A DNA stretch of 64,000 nt from Coleofasciculus sp. FACHB-T130 (GTDB taxonomy: Bacteria; Cyanobacteriota; Cyanobacteriia; Cyanobacteriales; FACHB-T130). The notes under the pieces are model-generated. The model was not told the DNA's origin. It saw only the letters and a program-made list of their open reading frames with translations, and searched no databases. The stretch is taken from the NCBI RefSeq assembly GCF_014695375.1, contig NZ_JACJOG010000038.1, positions 1 through 64,000 on the forward strand, given 5' to 3'. Within the stretch, counting starts at the first letter, position 1. The number at the start of each line of letters is the position of its first letter. Shown here one piece after another: positions 27,584 to 35,834 of the stretch. The position numbers and the translations under genes are program-made.

Positions 27584-28310
27584 TCGCGGCACGGCTGCCA
27601 AAACGATAGAAAAACTTTGATATCAGTAGAATTTTTATTTATTCGCTGCCGACCTGGGCCAAGAATTATTAGAATGATTAATAAGAACTACCAATCTCAG
27701 CTAGGTGCGCTTCCTAAACAAAGCGAGAGTTAGGATGACTGAATTGACTGCTACAAGGTTGGACTGGTTGCCAGTCAAGGCTTTTTGTCACCAGTTGCCT
27801 TCCCATTACTCATCTCAAAAGACTCATTGATACTCGTAGCTGCCTTGATTCAAGTTTCCCTTAGTGGTAAAAACCCTGAATGAGGATTGGAGTGCGCGCA
27901 TTCTACCAGAGGGAGTATCCTACAATCCCTATCTTAAATGCCGCAGGATTCAAGCTAAACTTTGAAATTAAATCGGCAATATCATCTAGAACGCTCACTT
28001 TGAACCCTTGTCCCTACCCTCGATTTCCACATCTTTCCAAAAATTGGCATGGGGCTGACCAAGAGGCTTCCTTGCCTATCCAAAATCGGCATTCCCAGGC
28101 TTTAGGGATGCAAAGCCTTGCGCCCCTAAGAAACCCAACCCAAATCCCACATTCCAGGCTTTTGGGAAAAATAGGTAAAGATAAGGACAGGAGCCTGGGA
28201 GAATGGCAGGATTCAACCCCGATTACGTTTGAGAGAGGCTGGATACCTAAAAAAAGGTATGCAGGCTCCATGAAGAATTGCACAACTTATCTGCTCAGGA
28301 GAAGCAACCC
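27584..28310. other. Gene-free stretch with decayed repeats
   Basis: About 730 bases. A plus-strand open frame covers 27880-28428 but has poor composition and runs out of frame into the real gene at 28311. Between 28020 and 28200 the words CCAAAAATTGGCAT, CCAAAATCGGCATTCCCAGG and CCACATTCCAGGCTTTTGGG recur as diverged copies, suggesting an old repeat array. Nothing else is recognised. Confidence 0.4.
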
Positions 28311-28622
28311 ATGCTACACCGCAAGATTTATCAACTCTGTTGCGATGGTCGTGAGGTCTGTATTTTCTTGCGGGACCAACAACGCTGGATCGAACGCGCT
28401 CGCATCGTTGACATTGAAGGAGATTTAGTCACGCTCCGCTATGAAACCGAAGAAGAAGATGAAGCTTGTTCTTGGGAAGAAATGGTTCGCCTCGAAAGCA
28501 TTGGTGCTGTGACACAAAAGCTGGCTTCAGTGCCCAGAGGCAATGCTGAACCACTTGTCTCTGACGATTGTCCGGAAGCCGAACAAATTCGTCCGCGTTT
28601 CCCCGACTCGAATCCAGACTGA
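28311..28622 (+). CDS. Conserved cyanobacterial hypothetical protein (DUF6679-like)
   Basis: From ATG 28311, preceded by AGGAGA at a good distance, the 103-residue protein reads MLHRKIYQLCCDGREVCIFL. It continues RDQQRWIERARIVDIEGDLVTLRYETEEEDEACSWEEMVRLESIG, a small beta-rich domain ending in a variable Pro/Asp tail. I recognise it as a strongly conserved cyanobacterial protein; the DUF6679 name is from memory and uncertain. Function is unknown. Convergent with the metallo-hydrolase gene, sharing a terminator. Confidence 0.82.
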   Translation: MLHRKIYQLCCDGREVCIFLRDQQRWIERARIVDIEGDLVTLRYETEEEDEACSWEEMVRLESIGAVTQKLASVPRGNAEPLVSDDCPEAEQIRPRFPDSNPD

Positions 28623-28636
28623 GGAATTAAAAATGC

Positions 28637-28685
28637 AAAATCAAAAATTAGAAATGGGGGATGCTTCATTTTTAATTTTTGATTT
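28637..28685. terminator. Bidirectional A/T hairpin between convergent genes
   Basis: AAATCAAAAATTAGAAATG (28638-28656) pairs, with one mismatch, with CATTTTTAATTTTTGATTT (28667-28685) across a 10-base loop. It lies between the ends of two convergent genes and can serve both. The arms belong to the AAAATCC/AAAATTA repeat class of this genome. Confidence 0.75.
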
Positions 28686-28700
28686 GATTTCTTATCTTTT

Positions 28701-30362
28701 TCAATCTTCGAGGCTTTCTAGGTCGTCATCTGAAGGGGTTGGAGGCGGATGCGCCGGTTCAAAAACTGGACAGTATCCTTCAGGTGTCACCTTAAATCCA
28801 TACAGGGGCGAGTCCTGATTCCAACAGCGCTGCCCCCGTTGGTGTAGGCAGTTGCCGCAGCACTCAACATTCATGGGGACTCTGGCGTCGCTGCTTTGGC
28901 TTAAAAGTTCTCGTTGGGATAATCCGCGCAATACCAGTTCCTCACCCTGCCATCGGGCTTCCACTAAACCAGTATCAGCAAAGTGTTGCCAACGGGGATC
29001 GGCAGCGATCGCCTCCGGTAGGGTGATGGTAACGACCGTTCCCAGTTCCGTCAGCTCCCCTTCGTAACTGGTTTCGGGTGCTGCCGGTTGCACAAACGTC
29101 TCGCCAATCGGGAGTTCTACCAGCGTCCCAGCCGGTGGAGAATGCAAGTGGTAACGGTTGTGCAACTCCTCCAACCCGGTCAAATCAGCCAGGTAGGTGG
29201 GAGAGGCATGAACAAAAATTACGTGCTGAGGACGGATATTGTGAATCAGTTGGGTGGTTCCCAGCCCATCAGAATGCTGGGCAAGCAAATAGTTTTGTAT
29301 CGTCAACGATGAGTAACTAGGCTCTTGGGAGAACCTGGGTTGCTGGGGCAGTAATAACACCCACGGCCCGGTGCCTGGTTGACAGTATTCTCTAAGATCG
29401 TGGTTTTCCTCAGTCAGGATAATGCATGGAGACTGACCGACAGAGGGACGTTGTTCTGGAAGCAACCGACGCACTCTGGGACGCACCCGTTCATCCCAAA
29501 ATAGGGATTGATGACGGGCAAAATTTTGCACAGAGGCTGGGAGGTTGGTGAGAATATCCAAATAGGCATCGCAGCCAGCTGCCACGTTACCATCTACCCA
29601 GATATCGAGGTTGCGACCCGTGAATAAGTGGTGACTCCGCAAGAGCATCAAGAGTTCTTGCCCCAGTCCCAAAGTGGGCACGGGCATCAACACAGAATTC
29701 GCTTGAGCGATCTCTTGATTAATTCGCTCTGCCAGCTGATTTTCTTGGTTCCGCCGGTGGGGATGACGCGCTGTGCCGTAACTGCCTTCCACAATTAGCA
29801 CATCTGGCTCTAAGCCTCGCAATGCTTCTAGCGGCAACCCCTCCACCAGCCGCGAGTTTGAAAGGAAAAAGTCACCTGTGTAAAGTAGGGTGTAAGAGCG
29901 GTGGCGACTCGTGTAGGTCAGCAAGATTGCAGATGCGCCTGGTAAATGTCCGGCTGGGAATAATTCCGCACTCAATCCCTCTTTGAATTCGACAGGCGAT
30001 CGCATCGGCAATGCCTGACACAATTGCGGGAGATTCTGCGGATCTATCTCAGGCCAATTCAGTGGCAGCAGCTGGGTTGTCAATTCACTTGCATAGACTG
30101 GCAACTGAGGGAAGCTTTCATGCAGCGCCAGCAATCCCCTAGCGTGATCCGGATGGGCGTGGCTGCACAGCACTAAATCTGCTGGAGGAATTCCCTCACC
30201 TTTGAGCGAGGAAATGTCCGCCAAACCACAGTCTAGGAGAATGCGGTGTGGCCCCATCCGTACCAGCAAGCAGATGCCTTCGTCGCCATGACCGACGCCA
30301 TAGGGAAAATAGGCTAGTTCGTCATAGCCGTGAGAGGATACCGGGGGGGGTTGACTCATCAT
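28701..30362 (-). CDS. MBL-fold beta-CASP metallo-hydrolase (RNase-like)
   Basis: A 553-residue protein. The metallo-beta-lactamase part has LLDCGLADI and the metal motif SHAHPDHARG (His68, His70, Asp72, His73), then AGHLPGASAILLTY and LYTGDFFLSNSRLV. A beta-CASP region follows with VEGSYGTARHPHR and VDGNVAAGCDAYLDIL, as in mRNA 3'-processing nucleases and RNase J relatives. The C-terminus carries a cysteine cluster (CCGNCLHQRGQRCW...GYCPVF) that could bind zinc or an Fe-S cluster and is not standard for the family. An RNA-processing role is inferred. Single gene. Confidence 0.85.
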   Translation of the reverse strand: MMSQPPPVSSHGYDELAYFPYGVGHGDEGICLLVRMGPHRILLDCGLADISSLKGEGIPPADLVLCSHAHPDHARGLLALHESFPQLPVYASELTTQLLPLNWPEIDPQNLPQLCQALPMRSPVEFKEGLSAELFPAGHLPGASAILLTYTSRHRSYTLLYTGDFFLSNSRLVEGLPLEALRGLEPDVLIVEGSYGTARHPHRRNQENQLAERINQEIAQANSVLMPVPTLGLGQELLMLLRSHHLFTGRNLDIWVDGNVAAGCDAYLDILTNLPASVQNFARHQSLFWDERVRPRVRRLLPEQRPSVGQSPCIILTEENHDLREYCQPGTGPWVLLLPQQPRFSQEPSYSSLTIQNYLLAQHSDGLGTTQLIHNIRPQHVIFVHASPTYLADLTGLEELHNRYHLHSPPAGTLVELPIGETFVQPAAPETSYEGELTELGTVVTITLPEAIAADPRWQHFADTGLVEARWQGEELVLRGLSQRELLSQSSDARVPMNVECCGNCLHQRGQRCWNQDSPLYGFKVTPEGYCPVFEPAHPPPTPSDDDLESLED

Positions 30363-30367
30363 TCGAT

Positions 30368-30462
30368 TTTCAATTTTAGATTTTGGATTTTAGATTCAAT
30401 CCAAAATCATCGGAGGCTTAGAAACTCCGACCTCCGCAAACTCTAAAATCCAAAATTGACTG
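30368..30462. repeat. Foldback A/T repeat with inner hairpin
   Basis: Outer arms CAATTTTAGATTTTGGATTTT (about 30370) and CTAAAATCCAAAATTG (about 30444) are imperfect inverted copies. They enclose GGAGGCTTAGAAACTCC and GACCTCCG, a G/C-rich small hairpin. It resembles a small foldback element built from AAAATCC heptamers, sitting between two minus-strand genes. Confidence 0.5.
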
Positions 30463-30475
30463 GCTAACAGCGATC

Positions 30476-30598
30476 TTAATGAGCAGAACCGTTTCCGTGA
30501 TAGTTGTCTGAATCGTAAAATCCATTTTTAGTGCCAAAAAATAGGCACGATACGGTAAAAACAAGTGTTAAGGCTGCTAAAACTAGCTTGACATCCAT
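30476..30598 (-). CDS. Small single-helix membrane protein of 40 residues
   Basis: The minus-strand frame from ATG 30598 to TAA 30476 reads MDVKLVLAALTLVFTVSCLF, then FGTKNGFYDSDNYHGNGSAH. One hydrophobic helix (about 4-21) is followed by a polar Gly/Asn/His tail. The size and layout match the many short thylakoid proteins attached to photosystems or NDH-1 complexes. I believe a protein like this is conserved in cyanobacteria but cannot name it. It is divergent from the glycosylase gene 53 bases away. Confidence 0.65.
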   Translation of the reverse strand: MDVKLVLAALTLVFTVSCLFFGTKNGFYDSDNYHGNGSAH

Positions 30599-30651
30599 GA
30601 GTTTTTATGAGTTGAACGGGGTGGTTTGGTATATCTTAAGTATATTTAACG

Positions 30652-31248
30652 ATGAATCTGATTAAAAATACCCAAATTGTAGAAGTTTGTTGGCTAGATC
30701 GCCCATCCACTGAAGTTGCACCTGATTTGGTGGGCTGCACGTTGGTGCGACAGATGCCTGATGGAGAAATCATCCGAGGGCTAATCGTGGAAACGGAAGC
30801 CTATGGCCCTGAAGATCCGGCTTGCCATGCCTATCGGCGACGAACCGAGCGCAACTGGGTAATGTTCGGGCCAGCCGGGAGAACTTATGTTTATTTAATT
30901 TACGGAATTTACTACTGCCTGAACGTGGTCACAGACCAGGACAGCATTCCCAGTGCTGTTTTGATTCGGGCTTTGCAACTAGAGTCTATACCGCCCTGGA
31001 TCAAAGAGAGCGATCGCTCGAAACCCCATCGAATCGCCGCTGGGCCAGGTAAACTCTGCCGCGCCTTACAAATTGACAGCATATTAAATGCACAAGTTTT
31101 ACAACCCGGTCAACCCCTGTGGCTAGAGCATCGTCAGTCACAATTTATGCCGGAACTTGTCCAAACAACTCGGATTGGTTTATCACAGGGAATCGATTTG
31201 CCGTGGCGGTGGTATCTACGCGGTTGTGCTGCTGTCTCCAAACTTTAA
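30652..31248 (+). CDS. DNA-3-methyladenine glycosylase (AAG/MPG family)
   Basis: A base-excision repair enzyme that removes alkylated purines. The 198-residue protein has the AAG pattern: APDLVGCTLVRQ, the catalytic VETEAYGPEDPACHAYR (general-base Glu in ETEAY), RTERNWVMFGPAGRTYVYLIYGIYYCLNVV, SAVLIRALQ, and AAGPGKLCRALQIDS. It resembles the human MPG/B. subtilis YxlJ family rather than E. coli TagA or AlkA. Starts at ATG 30652. Convergent with the lipoprotein gene. Confidence 0.94.
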   Translation: MNLIKNTQIVEVCWLDRPSTEVAPDLVGCTLVRQMPDGEIIRGLIVETEAYGPEDPACHAYRRRTERNWVMFGPAGRTYVYLIYGIYYCLNVVTDQDSIPSAVLIRALQLESIPPWIKESDRSKPHRIAAGPGKLCRALQIDSILNAQVLQPGQPLWLEHRQSQFMPELVQTTRIGLSQGIDLPWRWYLRGCAAVSKL

Positions 31249-31256
31249 TCGAAACT

Positions 31257-31829
31257 TTAAAGGGAGATGTCTTCGCCCTGCTCTGTGAAGCGGACATCTT
31301 TGATCTTCCATTGAGAATTCGCAGTGAGGGTTTTTCTGAGGCTACCGAACAAAGCAAATTGTTCGCAGCTCGAAAGGGAGACAAATTTCCGCTGGGAACC
31401 GGGTGCAATTCGCAAATCAACCGTAGCAACTCGATTGCTGGGATTTACGATGACACGATACCCAGCTAAATTAAAGTCGGCGGTGTCCCGCTCCTCCAGA
31501 ACTTTGCCTACCGCTGCTTGGACGCTTTCAACCGCTGAAACGTCTACTTTTTCCGGTACTAGCGCTTCACACTGAGTATCGGGTTGATAGATGGTGACGG
31601 TGACATTGTTTTTTGAGGGAGCGGTTGTTGTTGCTTGGCTAATCGCACCCGTCAACAATTGGCTGGCATCTGACGCTTTCGTCGTAGTTTTGCTGGCTTC
31701 AATAGCATGAGCGGGAGGTAAGCCAGCTTTGTCTCTTTCGCTGTTTGTCGGTAAAGAAGCGCAACTACTCAGACTGGCGACAATCGCTCCAGTTAATAGA
31801 GGAACCCAATAATTTTTTGTACGCCTCAT
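31257..31829 (-). CDS. GerMN-domain lipoprotein
   Basis: A 190-residue exported protein. The N-terminus MRRTKNYWVPLLTGAIVASLSSCAS is a lipoprotein signal with a lipobox ending at Cys23. A low-complexity linker rich in Ala/Thr/Ser follows. The domain VTVTIYQPDTQCEALVPEKVDV...VQAAVGKVLEERD...VATVDLRIAPGSQRKFVSLSSCEQFALFGSLRKTL matches the GerMN (sporulation and germination-type) domain found in cyanobacterial envelope lipoproteins. Its role outside spores is unknown. The stop lies eight bases after the convergent glycosylase stop. Confidence 0.78.
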   Translation of the reverse strand: MRRTKNYWVPLLTGAIVASLSSCASLPTNSERDKAGLPPAHAIEASKTTTKASDASQLLTGAISQATTTAPSKNNVTVTIYQPDTQCEALVPEKVDVSAVESVQAAVGKVLEERDTADFNLAGYRVIVNPSNRVATVDLRIAPGSQRKFVSLSSCEQFALFGSLRKTLTANSQWKIKDVRFTEQGEDISL

Positions 31830-31909
31830 CGCTTTTGAAATCTGTCTTTAGATAGGTTTTTTGATAGCCCCCAATGGTAAATGGCACCTTGAGGGGATAG
31901 CATAGTTTT

Positions 31910-32046
31910 ACTGATACTGCTGAGCAATATCAGTGTAGATTTCTGCGGAATTTATGGACCGAAGTCCATTAGGTGACAGTAGTAAGCTCCTCTAGCGCCT
32001 GGGCGGGTCAGTCTCTCCCAGCGCGGGGGGAGACTAGGAGGTTTCT
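31910..32046 (+). promoter_or_regulatory. Structured leader of mgtE with competing hairpins
   Basis: Three hairpins precede mgtE: ACTGATA/TATCAGT (about 31909-31935), ATGGAC-CGAA-GTCCAT (31954-31969), then a region where CCCAGCG (32017-32023) can pair upstream with CGCCTGGG (31996-32003). Alternatively GTCTCTCCC (32011-32019) can pair downstream with GGGGGAGAC (32026-32034). The second choice sits directly before the ribosome site AGGAGG (32036-32041). Mutually exclusive folds are typical of cis-acting riboregulation. ATTAGGTGA...GCTCC at 31968-31990 recalls the core of the Mg-sensing M-box but does not match it fully. Confidence 0.45.
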
Positions 32047-33396
32047 ATGCTCACTCAGGAAGGACGTGTTGCACTGTCGGATATTGCTGACTTAAATCAG
32101 CTTAAGTCTGAGCTAAATCGCTTACCGGCGGTTGATGTAGGGGATTACATTGTCGAACTGCCCCCATCCAAGCGAGCGATCGCGTTTCGCTTGCTTAATA
32201 AAGCTCAAGCCATTGATGTCTTTGAATATCTGCCTCCGGAAGTGCAAGAAGAACTAATTGGTTCGCTGCACGATAACCAGGTGTGTCAGATTGTAGAGGC
32301 AATGCGACCGGATGACCGGGCAGAACTGTTTGACGAGCTACCCGCAGGCATTGTGAAGCGGCTGTTGCAGCAACTCAGCCTTGAAGAACGGCAGGCAACT
32401 GCCAGGATTTTGGGCTATCCCGAAGGCACGGCGGGTCGGGTAATGACGACGGAATATGTACGGCTGCGCGAAGGCTTAACGGTCGGAGAAGCCTTGAGCA
32501 AAATCCGTGTCAGTGACGAAGATAAGGAAACAATTTACTACGCCTACGTCACCGACGACAACCGCAAGCTCGTTCGGGTTGTATCGTTGCGGCAACTGTT
32601 GTTTTCGCTTCCCAATGCCCTGATTGGGGATATTGCGAGCGATCGCGTTGTCAAAACTTACACAGAAACGCCCCAAGAAGAAGTCGCGCAACTAATGAAG
32701 CGCTATGACTTGATCGCCGTGCCAGTCGTTGACCGCGAAGATAGGTTAGTGGGGATTGTCACCATTGATGACGTGGTAGACATTCTAGAAGAGGAAGCCA
32801 CACAAGACATTCAGAAACTGGCGGGAGTCAGTGGCGGTGATGAAGCCGCCTTGTCGCCTCCTTTGGTGACGCTTCGTAAGCGTCTGCCTTGGCTGTTAGG
32901 GAATATTATTCTCTATGTCGGAGCCGCCAATGCGATCGCGCCTTTTCAGGGAACGATTTCATCAGTGCCCGTTTTGGCAATCATCATGCCAATTTTAGCC
33001 AATAGTAGTGGCAATGTCGGCTTTCAGGTCTTATCGGTGACTGTACGCGGACTAGGTGTAGGTGAAATAACACCACAGGATACGCTGAAACTTCTCCGTA
33101 AGGAAATTCTCGCTGGCTTGGGTACAGCCTTGTCACTGGGTTTTGCCTTGGGTGCCCTTTCTTTGATTTGGTCTCCTGTCAATGAGCGATGGGTGGGGTT
33201 GGTTGCAGGACTGGTGATGGCTATCAATGTCTTGATGGCTGCCACCCTAGGGACTTTGCTGCCAATGGGTATTAAACGGTTGAACTTAGATCCAGCACTC
33301 ATTAGCGGTCCGCTGCTGACTACGACGCTAGATGCATTGGGGTTCTTGACTTTCCTGACGCTAATCTCAGCGGCTTTGAATGTAGTATCTAGATGA
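32047..33396 (+). CDS. mgtE: Magnesium transporter MgtE
   Basis: MgtE is a homodimeric Mg2+ channel gated by its cytoplasmic part. The 449-residue protein has the MgtE N domain (AFRLLNKAQAIDVFEYLPPEVQEELI, MRPDDRAELFDELPAG), a tandem CBS pair (AGRVMTTEYVRLREGLTVGEAL; AVPVVDREDRLVGIVTIDDVVDIL) and five C-terminal helices starting RLPWLLGNIILYVGA with the pore-forming VLAIIMPILANSSGNVGFQ. Mg2+ binding between N and CBS domains closes the channel in known family members. A strong AGGAGG precedes ATG 32047; a structured leader may add RNA-level control. pyrB follows 48 bases later. Confidence 0.96.
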   Translation: MLTQEGRVALSDIADLNQLKSELNRLPAVDVGDYIVELPPSKRAIAFRLLNKAQAIDVFEYLPPEVQEELIGSLHDNQVCQIVEAMRPDDRAELFDELPAGIVKRLLQQLSLEERQATARILGYPEGTAGRVMTTEYVRLREGLTVGEALSKIRVSDEDKETIYYAYVTDDNRKLVRVVSLRQLLFSLPNALIGDIASDRVVKTYTETPQEEVAQLMKRYDLIAVPVVDREDRLVGIVTIDDVVDILEEEATQDIQKLAGVSGGDEAALSPPLVTLRKRLPWLLGNIILYVGAANAIAPFQGTISSVPVLAIIMPILANSSGNVGFQVLSVTVRGLGVGEITPQDTLKLLRKEILAGLGTALSLGFALGALSLIWSPVNERWVGLVAGLVMAINVLMAATLGTLLPMGIKRLNLDPALISGPLLTTTLDALGFLTFLTLISAALNVVSR

Positions 33397-33444
33397 GCAG
33401 TCAGTTGTCTTCTGTTCGTTGTTCGTTGCTACTGACCACACCTA

Positions 33445-34491
33445 ATGGCTACCACTACCTGGACTCGTCACCACGTTCTTTCCTTAGCTGATTTCACCCC
33501 AATTGAATACGATACTGTGTTGCAAACTGCCGCCAGTTTCCGAGAGGTACTGTCGCGACGCACGAAGAAAGTGCCTACGTTACAAGGTCAGGTGGTAGCC
33601 AATCTATTTTTTGAATCCTCTACCCGCACCCGCAGCAGTTTTGAACTAGCAGCAAAGCGTCTCTCTGCCGATACGCTGAACTTTGCCGCGGCAACGTCTT
33701 CTCTAACGAAAGGAGAGACCATTTTAGATACGGCGAAAACCTATTTAGCGATGGGTGCGGACATGATGGTGGTTCGTCATCGGGAGGCGGGGGTGCCGCA
33801 AGCGATCGCTGCCGAGATGGATCGCTTAGGTTCAAAGGTGGGCGTCCTCAATGCCGGGGATGGTCAGCACGAACACCCATCCCAAGCATTGCTGGATCTT
33901 TTCACCATCTGTACCCTGTTAGACCCAGATCACCCGCGACTTGAACTGCTCAAAGATAAAAAAATTGCCATTGTCGGCGACATTCTCCACTCGCGGGTTG
34001 CCCGGTCGAATATCTGGAGTTTAACGGCAACGGGTGCGGAGGTTCACTTAGCAGGACCCCCCACGCTTCTCCCTCAGTTGTTTGCCGCCTATGGCACTGA
34101 GGAGGGGAGCCAGGGAGCCGATCGCCCGTTACCAAGCACCCACGACCAATCCCCCATTCCCAACCGCAAGCTTTTTCTCCACTGGGATTTGGAACCCGCT
34201 TTACAAGATGCTGATTTTGTGATGACGTTGCGGCTGCAAAAGGAACGGATGACGCAGCATTTGCTGCCCAGTTTGCGAGAGTACCATCAGCGGTATGGGA
34301 TAACACGCGATCGCCTGAAACTCTGCAAAGCTGACGTTAAGGTACTGCATCCAGGACCCGTCAACCGAGGCGTAGAAATTAGCTCTGACTTGATGGACGA
34401 CCCCCAGTTCAGCTTAATCTCTCAGCAAGTGACTAGCGGCGTGGCTGTCCGTATGGCGCTCTTATATCTGATGGGCGGTGGCAAGGTTTAG
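33445..34491 (+). CDS. pyrB: Aspartate carbamoyltransferase catalytic subunit
   Basis: PyrB joins carbamoyl phosphate and aspartate in pyrimidine synthesis. The 348-residue protein has the carbamoyl-phosphate motif [62 protein letters not shown] and [17 protein letters not shown]. Between [10 protein letters not shown] and LFLHWDLE there is an insert of about 25 residues (218-242, [20 protein letters not shown]) encoded by Pro-rich, CCCATTCCC-like DNA of repeat type. Typical length without it is about 310-330. The start ATG 33445 follows a spacer with GTTCGTTGTTCGTTG repeats. Confidence 0.96.
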   Translation: MATTTWTRHHVLSLADFTPIEYDTVLQTAASFREVLSRRTKKVPTLQGQVVANLFFESSTRTRSSFELAAKRLSADTLNFAAATSSLTKGETILDTAKTYLAMGADMMVVRHREAGVPQAIAAEMDRLGSKVGVLNAGDGQHEHPSQALLDLFTICTLLDPDHPRLELLKDKKIAIVGDILHSRVARSNIWSLTATGAEVHLAGPPTLLPQLFAAYGTEEGSQGADRPLPSTHDQSPIPNRKLFLHWDLEPALQDADFVMTLRLQKERMTQHLLPSLREYHQRYGITRDRLKLCKADVKVLHPGPVNRGVEISSDLMDDPQFSLISQQVTSGVAVRMALLYLMGGGKV

Positions 34492-34641
34492 CAGCCAGGG
34501 TTCTGCAAAATCTTGGGGTAGATCGACACAATCTGGAACAACACAATCTGGAACAACAAGTGCAAGGAGCGATCGCTTAGGGTAATGCGGGTGCTGGATC
34601 GATCAAAATAGATCCAGTTCCTTTCTCAGGATTTCAACGTG

Positions 34642-35136
34642 ATGAATGGCGTCACCACTCTCCTAAACCTTCCCAATCAACCCTCCGCGAAAGATAGTTT
34701 TACGATTAGCTTCGCTCCCTTATCAATGGAGGAAGTCTACTCACTAGCGGACGATCCTGCCAACGGAGCCGTGGTAGTCATGAGTGGAATGGTACGCAAT
34801 CAAACTGATGGGAAGCCGGTGGTTGCTTTGGAGTATCAAGCCTACGAACCGATGGCTTTGCACATATTTAGTCAAATTGCTGCCAATATCCGCCAAACCT
34901 GGCAGGATGTCAATCGAGTAGTGATTCACCATCGCATCGGACGCTTGCAGATTGGCGAAATCAGCGTGTTGGTTGCGGTTGGGTGTCCTCACCGCTCAGA
35001 AGCTTTTGAAGCCTGCCAATATGCAATTGATACCCTAAAGCACAATGCCCCCATCTGGAAAAAGGAACATTGGGCAGATGGTTCTAGCAGTTGGGTGAGT
35101 ATCGGTGCCTGTGAAACCCAGCCAGAGGGGTGTTAA
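34642..35136 (+). CDS. moaE: Molybdopterin synthase catalytic subunit MoaE
   Basis: MoaE inserts sulphur into precursor Z to form molybdopterin, with thiocarboxylated MoaD as donor. The 164-residue protein has ISFAPLSMEEVYSLADDPANGAVVVMSGMVRN, VVALEYQAYEPMALHIFSQIA and VIHHRIGRLQIGEISVLVAVGCPHRSEAFEACQYAID. It ends with the catalytic KHNAPIWKKEHWADGSSSWV. ATG 34642 is used; a GTG lies one codon before it. It follows pyrB by 150 bases on the same strand. Confidence 0.96.
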   Translation: MNGVTTLLNLPNQPSAKDSFTISFAPLSMEEVYSLADDPANGAVVVMSGMVRNQTDGKPVVALEYQAYEPMALHIFSQIAANIRQTWQDVNRVVIHHRIGRLQIGEISVLVAVGCPHRSEAFEACQYAIDTLKHNAPIWKKEHWADGSSSWVSIGACETQPEGC

Positions 35137-35264
35137 GTCGCCTTCTGCTGGTTCAGAAAAGAATGCCCTTGACCGATACTTTTTACAAAACTTTAAACTT
35201 TCAAGGGCTTTAGATTGCAGTTTGTAACTATTGCTTTATCCCAGGAAAATTATCCTTTAGACTG

Positions 35265-35288
35265 ATCCCCAATTCATAATTTGGGGAT
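35265..35288 (+). terminator. Small hairpin after moaE
   Basis: ATCCCCAA (35265-35272) pairs with TTGGGGAT (35281-35288) across an 8-base A/T loop. It lies 128 bases beyond moaE and 15 bases before the next start. There is no T-run, so it may be a leader hairpin instead of a terminator. Confidence 0.4.
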
Positions 35289-35303
35289 AAAGGGGATAGG
35301 CTA

Positions 35304-35618
35304 ATGCCAAATCTGAACTGGCACGAATATTTACTTTTTGTTTCTTTTGTGGGTAGTATTGCTGGACTTTTCTTACTATCCGTTGACAAACAAACTCAGG
35401 TGGATGAGCTTGAAGAAACGGAGGAAATGCTATTGACAATGAGCTTTACTTACTGGATAGTTTACTGCGTTGTTGTAGGTATCCTGAAGTTTAGCCACCC
35501 TGAGTGGGAGATTTTGTTGATGAGTTTGAAGTTAACGGCTGCTTTTTCTTACTTGTTGACCTTTACTTCTGTCCTGACTCTGCCGCTGCACCGGATGTCA
35601 GTTCGGCAAGTAGAGTAG
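35304..35618 (+). CDS. Small hypothetical membrane protein with three helices
   Basis: A 104-residue protein with three likely membrane helices: YLLFVSFVGSIAGLFLLSV, SFTYWIVYCVVVGILKF and LLMSLKLTAAFSYLLTFTSVLTLP. A short acidic loop (QTQVDELEETEEM) lies between the first two. I do not recognise the family. A GGGGATAGG stretch precedes ATG 35304. A strong terminator follows at 35754. Confidence 0.65.
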   Translation: MPNLNWHEYLLFVSFVGSIAGLFLLSVDKQTQVDELEETEEMLLTMSFTYWIVYCVVVGILKFSHPEWEILLMSLKLTAAFSYLLTFTSVLTLPLHRMSVRQVE

Positions 35619-35753
35619 TATAAATTTTGTCTGAATCCCTAAAATTACTATCAGACTTCCCTGTGAGCCAATAGCTAATTGTTTAATGCTCAATTAATCG
35701 AGGTTGATTCCCTCATTAAAACTGAATCGTAAAATTGAATTCACGCTTAATAG

Positions 35754-35800
35754 AAAATCACCCCATTTCCGAATTTTGGCAATTCAAATGGGGTGATTTT
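35754..35800. terminator. Strong bidirectional terminator
   Basis: AAAATCACCCCATTT (35754-35768) and AAATGGGGTGATTTT (35786-35800) form a perfect 15-bp stem with a 17-base loop, with T-rich sequence on either strand. It lies between two convergent genes and can end both. Confidence 0.9.
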
Positions 35801-35834
35801 GCTTTTATGGCTTTAGCTTAATAGACGATGAAGC

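Noticed and set aside
27880..28428. 182-residue plus-strand frame before the DUF6679-like gene
   Set aside because: Composition is not protein-like, it overlaps the real gene in another frame, and the region contains decayed repeats.
31950..32000. M-box (Mg riboswitch) in front of mgtE
   Set aside because: Only ATTAGGTGA and GCTCC resemble the consensus, with the wrong spacing; recorded as an unassigned structured leader instead.
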